DNA of 64,000 bases from Porodaedalea pini (lineage: Eukaryota; Basidiomycota; Agaricomycetes; Hymenochaetales; Hymenochaetaceae): positions 744,001 to 808,000 of the forward strand of contig NBAY01000007.1 of assembly GCA_002794775.1 (NCBI GenBank), written 5' to 3'. The notes under the pieces were generated by a model, which was not told the origin of the DNA, searched no databases, and saw only the letters and a program-made list of their open reading frames with translations. The stretch's first letter is position 1. Every line of letters begins with the position of its first letter. A program made the translations under genes and the position numbers. Of the stretch, positions 24,878 to 37,024 are shown piece by piece.

Positions 24878-26710
24878 ATGCATTTCCTTCCCTTCGTCAT
24901 TCTTTTCTCCCTCCTCAGTTGCGTTTCGTGCGCTCAAGTCAACGTCACCATAGACGACACTTACGGGAACTCAAATACCGGTGCAGCAATCACTTACTAC
25001 CCTCCAGATGCGTGGCAGGCGGGCCAGTCCTGCGGAAACTGTACTGCAAACGTTGACGCCTCTCAGACGTATGATAACTCCTGGCATGATGCGACGTATA
25101 ATCCTGTCGGCGGTACAAGCAACGCATATCCCGGAACTATTATTTCTGCTTCCGTTTCGTTCACTGGTGAGCGACAATAAATTCCAATTATTATGCCTGT
25201 GATGATTTGAATACGCCAACATTTCTACCGTAGGATCTGCCGTCTATGTTTATTGCATCCTCACCGGCTCTTCGAGCTCTCCTGACGGAAACACAGACAT
25301 GACCTTCCTCGTCGACGGAAGCTCAGCCGGGTCATTTTCAAGGGCCGCTAACGGCGACAATTCCTATGCATACAACCAAGTCGTTTTCGGGACTTCAAGT
25401 CTTACGCAGGGCCAGCATAACCTAACCATCCAGTCCGGACATGGCGGCCCAAAGGCACTTGTATTGCTGGATAGGATTGTGTATACGTAGGTCTTGAGTT
25501 ATCTGAGAACCGTGAAATGATCTCATTTGAACCTTCTTCTCCAAGAACCGATGCATCCGACGTGACAACCACGCTGGCGCCGGCAACAACAACATCGTCG
25601 ACGTCGTCTTCTTCCAGCTCCAGTTCGTCATTGGAGTCTTCTACACAGCAGACCACTGGCTCACCGTCATCCTCTGCTTCCTCCACTCTCATTTCACCAA
25701 CCTCCACAACAGCTCTCACTACTTTGGCTACAACCCCATCTACTTCCTCGGGTGATTCCAACCTCCCCTCGATTTCTTTTTCACAACCGGCCGCGAGCTC
25801 CTCTTCGTCCTCGTCTTCAAACGCTGCGACCGGTTCTTCGCATTCGCATTCGCACAGTACAGGTACCATAGTCGGAGCCGTTCTCGGTTCGGTCGGGGGC
25901 ATACTTATCGCGCTCTTGCTCTGGTGGCTGCTCGCACGCAGAAGGCGCCTCGCGGCGGCGGAGGACGATGCCGGGAGGGCCGTGCAGCCCTTCTTCGGCC
26001 GTCCGCGAGCCATGAGCAGCACGACGCGCTCCTTTGGTAATGACGCTACGTTCCTCACGCTGCAGCACAGCACGTCGGCGCACTCGCCCGTAACGCCGAC
26101 ATTCGACGGGACGAGTGCGACCTCGCCAGAGACGCCCAGTGCCGTGCGCGCAAGGTTCAACGCTTACGCCGCACTCGAGCGTCCTCCGAACACGCACGCG
26201 GACAACGCACGGCTCGTGCCGCCGTCGCCGCCCGCTGCTGCTGCCGCTGCCGGGCCCTCGCACGCTGTGCACTCCAGGCCGCTGCCGCTGCCCAAGGTCT
26301 CGCCGTTCAGCCCGACGCCGCTGTACGCCCCGACGAACAACCTCTCGCCGACGACGGCGTCGGGCTCGAACGGGTCCACGAACGGAAGGAACCTGGAGGC
26401 GCTCTCGAACGTCGCGCTCCTGCGCCCCAATCGCAGACACGATCCGGGACCTTATAGTAGGGTCGGAAGAACAGGCGCAGGTGCAGGTGCGCGCGCGGAG
26501 GAGAGAGACGAGGAGGATTCGGAGTCCGACGTCCGCTGGCAGCGCAAGATCGTCAACGTGTTCACGCCCTCGGCTCGCCGCCGTTCATTGCCCACTCCCC
26601 CGTTATTACCTGGAGAGCCGCCGTTGCCGCCGCCACCGCCTGTTGGCGTTCCTGCGTCACGGCCTAGTCCCCCGCCGCCGTACCACCCGCAGCGATCGGG
26701 GCGTCTCTGA
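24878..26710 (+). CDS. serine-rich single-pass cell-surface protein
   Basis: Exons 24878-25166, 25234-25486 and 25546-26710 give 568 aa. A signal peptide occupies about residues 1-20 (hydrophobic core PFVILFSLLSCVSC). The extracellular domain (about 21-180) has four cysteines and motifs such as YYPPDAW, CGNCT and TFLVDG. A Ser/Thr-rich stalk follows, then a His-Ser run, then one transmembrane helix at about 288-312 (IVGAVLGSVGGILIALLLWW) stopped by RRRR. The cytoplasmic tail is long, Ser/Pro-rich and disordered, ending in polyproline. This layout is very common and multicopy in agaricomycetes, where its function is unknown; a sensor or wall-linked role is possible. GC rises steeply in the tail. 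Start and introns fit well. Confidence 0.85.
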
Positions 26711-27154
26711 AACATCTCCCTCTCTCCCACCTGTTTCGCTTCCTTCGTTTCATCACGGTCTTGTTGAGTCGTTGCTCGGGGTGCTAAGGTACAGACTTTG
26801 TATATATGTTCGAAGTGTATGTTGAGTGAAGCCCCTATACGTTGTGAACGTGACACCACTGTAGATCTTCTGGCGTACCGGTCAAAAAAAGCAAGGCAGA
26901 GCCTTATCGAGTCCCTTCACGATTTTGAACGACTCTTCTATTCACTTCGGCGGGACTGCGAATTCGCAGCGTAGGACTAAGATCAGACGTGCACGCGGCT
27001 TTGGAATGTAATGCAGTGGAGAAAGGGAAAAGATGCATTGCGTATAAAAAGAGGGAGACAGGATGCATACTCCTCGCGCATAATCACACCGCATAGACAT
27101 AGATACATATGGCAATATCCCCGACACAGCACAACCTCCACGTCCCAAGCGCAT

Positions 27155-27826
27155 CTAACCGCGCTTCTTGGACACACCGACGGTCTTTCCGCGACGACCT
27201 AAGTTCCATGAATAAGCGTCTCTCCGCATACAAACGACCACTCCAAAAAAGGAAAAGAAAAGAAAAGAAAAAAAGACAGGAAGGAAGGAAACAGCACGCA
27301 CCGGTCGTCTTGGTGTGCTGGCCGCGCACGCGGAGGCCCCAGAAGTGGCGCAGCCCGCGGTGGGCGCGGATCTTCTTTAGGCGCTCGAGGTCGTCGCGGA
27401 GCTTCGAGTCGACGCCGTTGGAGAGGATCTGGTAGTTCTTGCCGTCGACGATGTCCTTTTGCCGGTTGAGGAACCACGTCGGGATCTTGTACTGCGTCGG
27501 GTTCTGGATGATCGTGACGATGCGCTCGAGCTCGTCCGAGTTCAGGTCGCCCGCACTTCCCGACGAGACCAGGAGCACACAAAAAAATGGAGCGCATGAG
27601 ATGACGCTGCGAAAGATGGACAGGAGATGAGAGCAGGCGGGGCGGGGACTCACCGCTTGTTGAGATCGACATCCGCCTTTTTGCAGACGATGTTCGAGTA
27701 GCGGCGGCCGACGCCCTTGATCTCCGTCAGGGCGTACATGATCTTGCGCTTCCCATCGACGTTGGTGTTGAGCAGACGGAGGATGTGTTGGAATTGCTGG
27801 TGCTGCTCCGGGAGTACGAGCGACAT
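27155..27826 (-). CDS. RPS18: 40S ribosomal protein S18 (uS13)
   Basis: Exons on the minus strand are 27826-27654, 27555-27302 and 27198-27155, giving 156 aa, the expected length. It begins [20 protein letters not shown] and contains the uS13 helix-two-turn-helix core ([20 protein letters not shown]) and the RNA-binding C-terminus ([20 protein letters not shown] and [10 protein letters not shown]). The protein sits at the head of the small subunit near the P site. The start codon follows directly after an acceptor (GTAG), and a matching donor lies at 27939, so the 5' UTR is probably interrupted by an intron, common in ribosomal protein genes. Confidence 0.96.
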
Positions 27827-27939
27827 CTACAAACGCGGTCAGCAATCCATCCTTCAATCCTCTGACCCTCTCCTCCGGTGCCATCCCAGAACCCTCCAAC
27901 AGCCATCCCGAACACGACTCGGCATGAAACTTTACTCAC
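27827..27939 (-). other. probable 5' UTR intron of RPS18
   Basis: On the minus strand a donor AAAA|GTGAGT at 27939 and an acceptor TTTGTAG ending at 27827 flank 113 bp, and the ATG of RPS18 follows with no gap. Inferred from splice signals only. Confidence 0.6.
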
Positions 27940-28145
27940 TTTTGTTGATGGTCGGGCGTCGTGGGCGTCGTCGGTGACGATGAGCTCGTGCTCTGAGGGC
28001 TGCAGGATTCGCTGGTGGCAGTGTTGTATACGCCTTCGATCCCGCTCTTGTGCAAAATTTAAAATGTTGCAAAATATAAAAAAAGACTTATGATCACACT
28101 ACTGTAAAGCTACACAAAAGCGATAATAAGATAATAGGGCAGATG

Positions 28146-31100
28146 CTATGGCATTTCCTCGTCAGAGTCGGATATTGTCTCTTTGCTCTTGCTGTGGTGC
28201 GCACGTTAGCATTGTATACAAAGTATAACCAGAATCGCTTACAATTGTTTTTTGCGAGGAGCCGATGAAGCTGCCTCTTCCTCGTCATCATCTCGCACAA
28301 CACGCTTCTTTTGCGCTCGCTATGAGAAAATCTCGGATCAGCGAATGAACACAGGCACACTCATCAGACATACCTTCTTGGGCCGGTCTTCATCGTCTGC
28401 GCTGAAGAGCGCTTCATCTTCCGCCCCACTGCCTTCTACTTCATCGCCGTTAGCCTCCTTCTCTTTTTTTAATTTCCCCTTCCGTCTCTTCTTCCCCTCT
28501 GCCGACGGTGCAGTGCCTTCATCACCGCTACCCAGAGCCGCCTCGCCCTTTTGCTTCTTAGCGCCTTTCCTCGGCCTCTTCTCCTCCTCCTTCTCCTTCT
28601 CCTCATCATTCTCCAATAACGTCTTTGTCCACTCCTTGGCCTCTTCGCGTGCTTGTCTCCGCGTGTTCGCGAGCTCCTTCGCCTTTGCCTCGATCTCAGC
28701 TGCACGCGTCTCAGCCGCCTCGGTTGCTCGTTTTCTCTCGTCCAGACGTCTCTGCCGAGCCTCAGCCAGGCGAGCCTCTTGGGCGGCTTCGTGTTGCTCC
28801 TGCGTCGCCACTTGCTCGTCAGCACGTCGTAATATACTCTCTCCGTATTTCCGACGCTGGTCCGCTATCTCTCGACTGTACGGTACACTCGGCGATTTAT
28901 CCGCTGCCAGCGACGCAAATAATCTATATCCACCAGGTGTAATGCGTTATAATCAGTCTCAGCCAGATTGCTTTTCAAGAAGTAACGCACTGTTGAGCGT
29001 GTGCACCGTGCTCGACTGCACGTTTCAGGTCCACGAGCGTACGCTTTGCAGGTGGAGTGCCGATGAGCATCTCCGCTGCCTTCTGCTCAATCATGGCCAA
29101 GTTATACACATTCGCCTTCTCCTGCGGAGCGAGATGCAGTGAACGTTGCGCGAATACGAGCGCTTTTCTGAGCGCCACGAACGACTGATCCTTTATTGCC
29201 TTCGAATACCATGCTCGACACAGGCAGTGTAGCACCGTTGCATCGGGTCCCAAAGCACAACGCTTCGCGGCCGTCTCGTACTAAGACCATATTTGTAAGA
29301 TAAGACTTTGCGTAAACGCGCAAAAGACAGGCTACTCACACTCTCGATCGCCCTATCGAACTCATCCCGCACGAAATAGCAATGGCCCATGTTCACATAG
29401 ACACTCGAGTCGTTCATGCTCTCCCTGACTTTGCCGAAGATATCGAGCGCCTCTCTCGCGCCTTGCACCCTTCGCATCGAGTCTTCCGAACCACCCGACC
29501 CAGGTGTCTTCAGTGGACTCAGAGCGTCCTCCGCCGCTAAAATTGCAAGTCCCTGTGCGGCGATCGCACACTTTGGGTCAAACTGCAAAGCACGTTCGTA
29601 AAACTCTGCCGAGCGCAGAAAATGTTTTCGTCGATCAGCTACGCCGATTGGCGAAGGATCGCGGTTCTCGCGAGCCTGGTTGAAGAAAACCCATGCCGCT
29701 GCGCAGAGGCTGTAAACATCATGGCTTCCGCCCTCTTTAAGCGTAGCGGTTGTGAACTCTCGCGCCACCTTCAGCTGCTGACGTGAGATCAGGAAATGTG
29801 CCAGGGCAGAGCGCATGTTCAAATCCGCCTTTCGTGAAGTTAGTGCCGACTTGAGCAGTTCGTGCGCGTCATCGTAGCGGCATAACGAGACGAGGAGCTG
29901 TGCTTGACGGATTTTGGCTAGAAAAAAAAAATTAAATGATAATACAAATGTAATGTTCGTTGCAGGAAAGCCTACCATCAATATATTCTGGATGTCGTCC
30001 AAGCAATTTATCGTATGCCTCTTTCGCAATATTCGTTTCCCCCTGGTCCTCATACACTCTCGCGAGGTTGTATAGGATTGTAGTTGCCATTCCTTCACCC
30101 AGGGTGCCCTCCATCGAGCCTGCCTCAGTCAGCGCCGTCTCGTACATAATTCGGGCATCTGCGAATTCGCCAGCACTATGCCGCAGTACCGCCAAGTTAT
30201 TCAGCAATCGGGGCTCCGTTGCTCCTCCAGCCTGCACCCGAGCTTGGACGACCCGAACAGCCTCCTCGAGCATATGGCGCATTCTTGGTCGGTTCTCATC
30301 CTGCCACAACCTAGCAGCCTCGATTAGCAGCTCAACGTCGTCCCCAAAGTTCGTAACTGCTTTGCGATGCGTATACGCCTCAGCCTGCGTGCGCATTCGC
30401 ACGCCATTTCCATTCGCACTTGGTGGATCAAGCAGATCCAATGCCTTCAGAATGTGCTCAAAGAGTTCTCGTGCCTTTTGCCGCTCTACAGCGGCATCTG
30501 CCGATGAGACACCTGGCCGCGGATAAGCTCTGAGGGATGCGAGCATGACAATAACTTCCAAGCAACGCTGGGGGTTCGGTGACTGCATCAGACCGTCCAA
30601 CGTATGAATAGCCGCGGGTATCTCGTCTATATGGACCTGTTACTCTGATGTCAAGCACAAATTGATACTAACGAACCATTTTTGAGCTGCGTCTGAGCGA
30701 GACCAATGGCAGCTAGTACGTTTTTCGGGTTCCCCTTCAGCGCGGCATTGAAATGACGCATCGCATCCGTCGTTGAGCCTTCCATCTGTGCAAGATGGCC
30801 TGCGTGTATATGACCCGCACTGAACAGTGCCAGGGTCTCGGCGAATTGGATTGTGCGTTCTGCAAGCTTCAGAGACACCTTTTTGTCTCCTCTCTGCAAA
30901 AACAGGTCAAAAAGAACATTTGCGGCGGCGGCATTCCGGTTGTTAAGCTTGAAGGCGCGTTCGCAGAACTTAGTGCCTCTGATGAAGCTTTCTGTTCGTT
31001 CAGCATCATCCTCATCTGGATTCTTACTACTATTGATAGCTTCGAGTCCCAGAAGAAGGCATGCAGACCAGTTAGAAGGTTGCTAAAGTGGTACCAAGGA

Positions 31101-32060
31101 ATCAACGGAATGAATTGACAGCAGTATGGAAAAGCCTCACCACTTCTAAACTCCTTTCCCAGCATGCCTTTGCCTTTGCCTTCTGATCCATAGCCCACAA
31201 GCAAAGCCCGATGCCTATACGAGGGTCTGGCTGAGCATCAGGCCTCAACTGAAGCACCTGCTGAAATGTACGAAGCGCCTGAGGATATTGCTTGCGCGCG
31301 TACGCGATGCGCGCTTTGCCGAGCAGAGCAACGATATTGGTCCGCTTCTTGCTAAGCACGAGTGTGAATGCCCGCATTGCATCATCGAGGTCTGCTTTTG
31401 CAAGGTGGAAGATACCTAAGACCCATCATCATGCACATGAGCTAGCGGGCCGAACGTCAAGGTTGATGCATACCTCTAATTAAAATGGCGTTGAGCATGT
31501 ACTCGCTGCCACCTCCTCCAATATAGTTCAGTTCTCTGGCAGCCTTTGCGTGATAGAACTCCTTAGCACGTTCCTTCGTCAAGTTATCCTGACCTGAATA
31601 ACGAGTGAATGAAGATAAAATTGAGCAAATAAGACCAAGCAACGCACGAGCATTTTCAATAATTATTTTTGGTGCCTTTCTTGCACGCGCAAGCTGTATG
31701 TTTGCCAGAAGTTGGTGTACCGGTGCAAGTGAGTTGTTTGAAGAATATTCGTCTCGGTATTCTGCAGACAGCATGTCAGCTGAAAACAGCACCTAAAGCG
31801 AGAAGTCACGCACGAGTCGATGCGTTCTCTAGGCACTTCTCTGCAGATTCATACAAACCACTCTTGCAGTACTCGCATGCGAGCCTTGTCCACATCGAAA
31901 CCGTAGCATTGCCTTTTGCTTCAAGGAGTAAGTCGATGTAGTCCTGCGGATCGGGATCGAGAGTATCGAGGTCGATGGCAACAATTTCCTGCCCACTGAG
32001 CTCAACATCTATTGATCGGTTGGGCGCTGGTGGCGGCGTGCCATATTCTTCGGCCTCCAT
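28146..32060 (-). CDS. CTR9: Paf1 complex TPR subunit Ctr9
   Basis: Eleven exons on the minus strand: 32060-31814, 31761-31648, 31593-31474, 31415-31141, 31082-30677, 30626-29976, 29917-29340, 29280-28991, 28923-28374, 28319-28243 and 28191-28146, giving 1117 aa, the usual Ctr9 size. The N-terminal half and middle are tandem tetratricopeptide repeats, with family-typical blocks such as LLANIQLARARKAPKII, WSACLLLGLEAINSSKNP, LLNNLAVLRHSAGEFADA and NMGHCYFVRDEFDRAIES. From about residue 900 the chain is a highly charged Lys/Glu/Arg region ending in the acidic tail ETISDSDEEMP. Ctr9 scaffolds the Paf1 elongation complex on RNA polymerase II. All phases agree. A 34-nt candidate first intron was replaced by a 52-nt one. 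ZCCHC9-like gene lies upstream in the same direction. Confidence 0.95.
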
Positions 32061-32468
32061 TGTCGTGTCTGTCCCGCGCGTCAGTGACAAGAATGCGCAA
32101 GCGTTCGTGTCGCGCTAATCCTTACCACGCTTACGTAACCGCAGGAACCACATCATTCCGGCGGTAGGGACCCGTGCGTATGCGTATTATACGCACACGC
32201 ACGGGACCCTAGATGGCGAACAACTTATAGTAACTAATTAAGAATATGTTACGCGCCGGCATAGAAACATAGTATCGTTATCAGATGACTATGGCTAGAG
32301 GGAAAGAGGGATGAACCAGCGAAGAAAGCATCTGACTAAATTTGCGTGCATATAAAATATGACATGTAGTGCGTGCGTCCACATTCTCACTGCGTAAAAA
32401 TGTTGAGTGAACGAGTAGAGTAGCGAGAAGGGATTACGGACGATACACATCTGGCGGAGTCGCCATCG
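32061..32468. other. intergenic region with a short palindrome
   Basis: About 400 bp between two genes in the same direction. At 32166-32210 a GGGACCCGTGCGTATGCGT arm and its near-perfect reverse complement face each other across a few bases, forming an inverted repeat of about 20 bp per arm just upstream of CTR9. It could be a transcription-factor palindrome or a hairpin; no function is claimed. Confidence 0.5.
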
Positions 32469-33574
32469 TCAAAAGACCACGACTTTTTTCTTAGTTGCTG
32501 CAGGCGGCACCGTCGCAAAAGACTTCACAGTCTTCGACATTACGCCCATCTTAACATCAACCCTCCTCTTCGCCTTTGCCTCCTTACGTTCCTCTAAGTC
32601 AACCTCAGCATTCACGCGCTTAAACGAATGGAAGTCATCTTCGTCGGCACCCGCGCTCTGGCCAGTTCCTACGAACAAGGAACTTGATCCATTATCTTCG
32701 CAGGCATCAGTATTATGCGGAACCGTCTTGTTGTATAGTAACTCACCCTGCTTCCTCGTAGGGCAATTTCGAGCTAAATGCGACGTTTCACCGCATATTT
32801 TACAACACCCTCCATTAGGATATACTCCCTTATTTTGGTTTTGAGGACATAAAGAGGCTATATGCCCCTTTCCGGAGCATACAAAGCACGAGGCGTAGGG
32901 TAGAGGATTGTCTGGATTTTCTGGCTTTTTGCACCGAGATAAGGTATGTTTTAAAGACCCACAACTGAAGCAAAAAGAGGCCGAAACTTCACTCTCTCCT
33001 TTGGTTTAAAAAATAGGAATGTAGTACATACCGGTAGCAAATTACTGCATTGCTTTTCGCTTTGCCTTTGTCAAGAGCGCCTCCAGTTTTCACGTTTGGA
33101 CATTCTCGAGCCGCATGGCCCTTCTCGCGGCACGCAAAGCACGTCGTATTTGCCAGCTTCTCTTGTATTCGAATCTGCCTCCGCTTTTCGGACTGTGTAG
33201 AGCGAGCAGCTTCCTCTAGTAAAATCCATTGACGCGTTGTTCAATATTCAGATGAGAAAGAAATATCACACAAACGCACTTTTACGGTTTTCATCTCTGT
33301 TCATGTAGGCGTTCTTCACTTCTTGATTCTCTGCCCCCGTCCTTCCCACTTCCGCACTCTCTCCTTTCCCTTCGGTTTGTATCTCTATAAGAGTCCCTTC
33401 TTCCCCCTTCGGCCGCTTGTGTTTCGTCCGCTTCCGCTTTTTTGGTGGTTGAGGGTGCTCAACTTGGTCGATCACAGCAGGATCATTTTCGATATCGTCG
33501 GGTATTTGCTTGTCAGCAGGAAATCCAGCCTCGATATACGTCCTTTTACGACCGAGGTCAGTGTACCTTGTCAT
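32469..33574 (-). CDS. four-zinc-knuckle CCHC protein (ZCCHC9-like)
   Basis: Exons on the minus strand are 33574-33280, 33215-33032 and 32964-32469, giving 324 aa. The first 95 residues are charged, with a PPKKRKRTKHKRPKG basic stretch that could be a nuclear signal. Four CX2CX4HX4C knuckles follow between about residues 120 and 235: CFACREKGHAAREC, CYRCGSLKHTLSRC, CFVCSGKGHIASLC and CKICGETSHLARNC. The second knuckle is split by intron 2. The tail is Lys-rich. This matches the ZCCHC9 family, nuclear/nucleolar RNA-binding proteins. It is divergent from the LysM gene, with 144 bp between start codons. Confidence 0.88.
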
Positions 33575-33718
33575 TGTCGTTGAGTGAGTAAAGAAAGGCT
33601 GTGCGCCGTGTCCAAATGCGGCATCGCTCGCACATGATCGTCGCTGAGCTGGCTCATCACCTTCCATCGTCAGCCCGACGTTGAGCGCCGCGCTGCAACC
33701 GTCTATGTCCTATGCTCG
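33575..33718. promoter_or_regulatory. shared bidirectional promoter
   Basis: Only 144 bp separate the start codons of the zinc-knuckle gene (-) and the LysM-domain gene (+), so both transcripts must start from this interval or overlap. No clear TATA box is seen. Confidence 0.5.
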
Positions 33719-34966
33719 ATGCCCGCGACGCATCGTACCCGCAGCCAAATGGCGATTGTAAACCCTTGGGATGATATATACTCCAGCGCAACGGTCGCAG
33801 CGAAGTCTCGTATCGCCCCTAGAAACGGTACCGCCAAAGCGACTTTCCCGGAATCCCCACCAGCGGCGAAATCTGGTCTCAGAAGTCGGAGACCAGGCTC
33901 ACATAGGCGTGTATCGACAGTGGATGGTTCACTGTCCTCGCATCCCCTCCAGGCGCCATCAATATCTACGAGTAGTTCGACGCTCGATGGTGCGGTTACC
34001 CGACCTTCGCTGAGACGACGGCTGGGTAGTGAAGGCGACTTTGATGAATCTGAGCAAAGCTCACTTGAAGGAGAAGCTGTACCGTGCAATCAACAGGCTG
34101 TCCGTGAAGCAGAGATCATGGTCATTGTTCACGAGGTGAGCAAGTAAATAACCTTGATTCAATAATTTGAGGTATAACACGCATTTCTCCAGGTAACACG
34201 AACGGACTCCATTGCCGGTGTCGCCCTCAAGTATGGCGTAGCCCTTGCCGACTTGCGCAAGGCAAATCATCTTTGGGCTTCAGACTCAATTCACCTTCGT
34301 AAAGTGTTATACATTCCTCTTCATCTATCGAGTAGAAGATACCTATACTACGCTACCAACGTGAGTGAAAACGTCTTTTATTGAAAACGCAATTCGCTTA
34401 TGAGTGCTTTTCTGGAACAGGGGGAAGGCGGAGCCGTAGGTGGAGAAGAACCCATGGAAGCTTCAAGCTCGACTCGATCCTCGGTTGTTGTTCAGAGAAT
34501 ACCCGTCTCTCAACTGGCTTTCTTCCCTCCTCCATCTCAACCATCTCTAGTGCTTCAGTCTGAGCGCAATGCTTACTCGACTGCTCCAACTGCTCCACGG
34601 ATACATTCTGAATCGTCCGGCTCGGGAGCTCTTTCTTCCCTGCTACAGTCACTTCCCCTTCCCTCACGCGATATACTTTTCCCTCGTCTGTCAATGGACT
34701 CCAGCGAAACATCATCTGCGACTAACTTCAGTGAGACGTCTAGTGATCAAGAGCATGAAATGGACATTTTGGGACAGTCGCGCACGCGAGACAGGACGCT
34801 GTCGAGAACACGTTCTTCTAACTCGCATAGAAGCTCCACGATATCGATGGAAACATTGCGGAAGGGCAAGGTTTATGACTCGTCGTTGGTGCCTTTGCAG
34901 ACGGAGCAACTCAAGCCTTCTCCTCAGATGGAGCTGCCTCGATCTTTAAAGAGAGTTGAGGAGTAG
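33719..34966 (+). CDS. intracellular LysM-domain protein
   Basis: Exons 33719-34135, 34193-34360 and 34421-34966 give 376 aa. One LysM motif spans about residues 133-182, starting IVHEV at the end of exon 1 and continuing TRTDSIAGVALKYGV, LRKANHL and VLYIPL in exon 2. No signal peptide is present: the N-terminus is MPATHRTRSQMAIVNPWDD, so it is unlike secreted chitin-binding LysM effectors. It resembles the LYSMD1/2-type cytoplasmic proteins, whose function is poorly known. The rest is Ser-rich and probably disordered. A second in-frame ATG at 33749 (MAIVNPWDD) could be the true start. Confidence 0.8.
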
Positions 34967-35723
34967 AAATCTAGAGACTCTTCACTGTATAGGATAAACT
35001 TCAGTGAGTAACGTTTATCACACTGTATATGGACGAGTGATGAAAGAATTTCTACTACATAGACTCTATCATAATCGAATTTCTGCGACCTGTGGCTCAT
35101 GATTATTGATCCCGCACATCAGTCAGAGTGTTTGTCGACTTGGTAATCACGTTTTGTATGCGAATTTGTGCATTGCTATCAGAGTTTTGTACGGATGTTT
35201 TCGATCCATAGAAGCTTCTTCACTTGTATCATTATATATTTGCACCCTCTTTGTAGATCATATTTTTATTCAATTCAGTCTTGAGAATTTACCCGGATTC
35301 GCTTCTGCAACATTTCTTCTTGATGCGATCTGCGGAATCCCTAATGGTAAAAGATCTAGAATGACAACGGCGGGCGGGCAACGATCGCAGCAGCGATGGA
35401 AAAGCGGTGCATTGTGGCTACGCGTGATAAAAAGTGATGAATAACTCCGGTTGCTTCCTGTTGCCCACTGCTACAAGCACTGTGCTCTCTCACTGCATCC
35501 AACCCCCCCCCCCTCTCACCACCACCACCATTAGGACTCAGAGGCTGGCCTCACTCTCTGTCTCTCCTTTCGCGTCAAGCAAGTTCCCGCTGCGTCCGAC
35601 TTCGCTCTTTCAAATCAAACAGACTTGTGTGGGTCCAAGCTGTAGTTTCTTTCAACTATACTCCCGCTTACTGGCTGCTACGTGCTTTTCGTTTTCCAGT
35701 GTATTTCCCTTTAAATCCCTATC
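34967..35723. other. intergenic region with pyrimidine-rich leader
   Basis: About 760 bp between two genes on the plus strand. Its last 250 bp are strongly C/T-rich (for example a C9 run near 35505), typical of a promoter and 5' leader of a well-expressed fungal gene. No coding region is supported. Confidence 0.45.
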
Positions 35724-36777
35724 ATGAGCTTCCAACAATTCAATGGCTATGGTGGTCAAGCCCGTCGTGACCAGGACAAGGTCGTTGTGGTACGTTTTGA
35801 GACCTGTTCTATTTATAGCTTCCTATTTACGCGTTTGCAGTATCTCTCGCCCAAGCAGCCAGTCCCGGATATGGTTCCCTATGAACTGCATGAACACGTA
35901 AGTTCAAAGTAGCCAGCAGCGAATCTATAGTGCTCAGATGCCAACAGGTCAACCCAGACGACTGGCATATGCGTGTAACAGCTATCCGAGATATGGCATT
36001 TCGCTACTACAAGCCGCTTTTCGAGCGTGTGTGGCTCATCGTCGCGACCCTGTAAGCTATCCCATTCCCAGTCGATATTTGCACTGTCTTATCCGCATAC
36101 CAGCTCTGTTGTCATCATCCCGCTGGCTTTATACCAAATTATTTTTAATGCCATGTTCACGGACGGACCCCACACATCCGAGCATTTCTACGAAGCTCGC
36201 TTTGTCTCTTTTGCCGTCTTCGTGGGCACGTTTGTTGTCTTCTGGGCACCCATGCTCATTTGGAAAGCAATTGTGAGTATTTGCTGTTCTCGTCTCCCTC
36301 GTCACCTCATGCGTGTCAAAATAGGGAAAGAAACGCGTCCGCTCGATGCTGGCTCGTTGGGAGAAAGCTGATCGTGCCGTGAAAAGTCCTTCCGCATTTG
36401 TGCCGCTATGGAAGGTCCAGACGCCGACGATCTTCAAGTCAACATGCGTGAGTCGCTATGCGTCGAGCTCTCACCTCTCGACTGATTGTCTCCTTAGATC
36501 GTGTCCATCACGACTCCGCCGAACGCTCGTCCAACTGTGTTCCATCCGGATGCGTATATGCCATCTGTGCGTTCCATTCGTCTAGATATGACAAGCTCTC
36601 GTTAACTAACAGCCAATTTTACAGTACATCAATCCTCCCGCAGACGCTGGCAACGCCTACTACTATCCCTATGCTCCGGGTCAGACTGGTCTGCCCCGAA
36701 TGAGCGTCGCAGGGTCCCTTCCCGCCTACAAGCCCGAACCCGGCAAAGACAAGTATCTCGAGGACGTCAAAGTCTAA
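35724..36777 (+). CDS. small conserved membrane protein of unknown function
   Basis: Seven exons (35724-35789, 35841-35897, 35948-36051, 36104-36272, 36325-36447, 36498-36566 and 36625-36777) give 246 aa. Two hydrophobic helices are seen, at about 68-90 (VWLIVATLSVVIIPLALYQI) and about 107-130 (FVSFAVFVGTFVVFWAPMLI). Before them lies a polar N-terminus, MSFQQFNGYGGQARRDQDK, and after them a basic segment GKKRVRSMLARWEKADRAV. The C-terminal third is Pro/Tyr-rich (YYYPYAPGQTG). All six introns are about 50-60 nt and keep frame. I do not know the family by name. The helical pair with cytoplasmic ends suggests an endomembrane or plasma-membrane protein; that is inference. Confidence 0.82.
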
Positions 36778-37024
36778 AGAGATAATGCTAGACGATTTTG
36801 ATCAAATGTTGTGTATTTTGGTTGTTGACGATCATGTCCTTTCTTTATCGTGTCCTTTCCTCTATGTGAGATCAATTTGGGCCGGTCCCTGTATCCCTGG
36901 TCTCAGCGGAGCCTGATCTACTCTGTCTTTTGACTTCTCAAATGTGGACAAATTACATGAATAGACATTCCAGACCCTCCTTCCGTGATGTTAGCCTCCG
37001 AGTACTTTACATCCGTTTGCGCTT

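Noticed and set aside
25402..26440. Long minus-strand frames opposite the surface-protein gene
   Set aside because: Same cause: repetitive Ser codons and high GC leave the complement open.
31780..31813. 34-nt first intron in CTR9 (acceptor TTTTCAG)
   Set aside because: The 52-nt alternative to TCTGCAG has a CTGAC branch site, keeps the phase and removes a doubtful MLSA segment.
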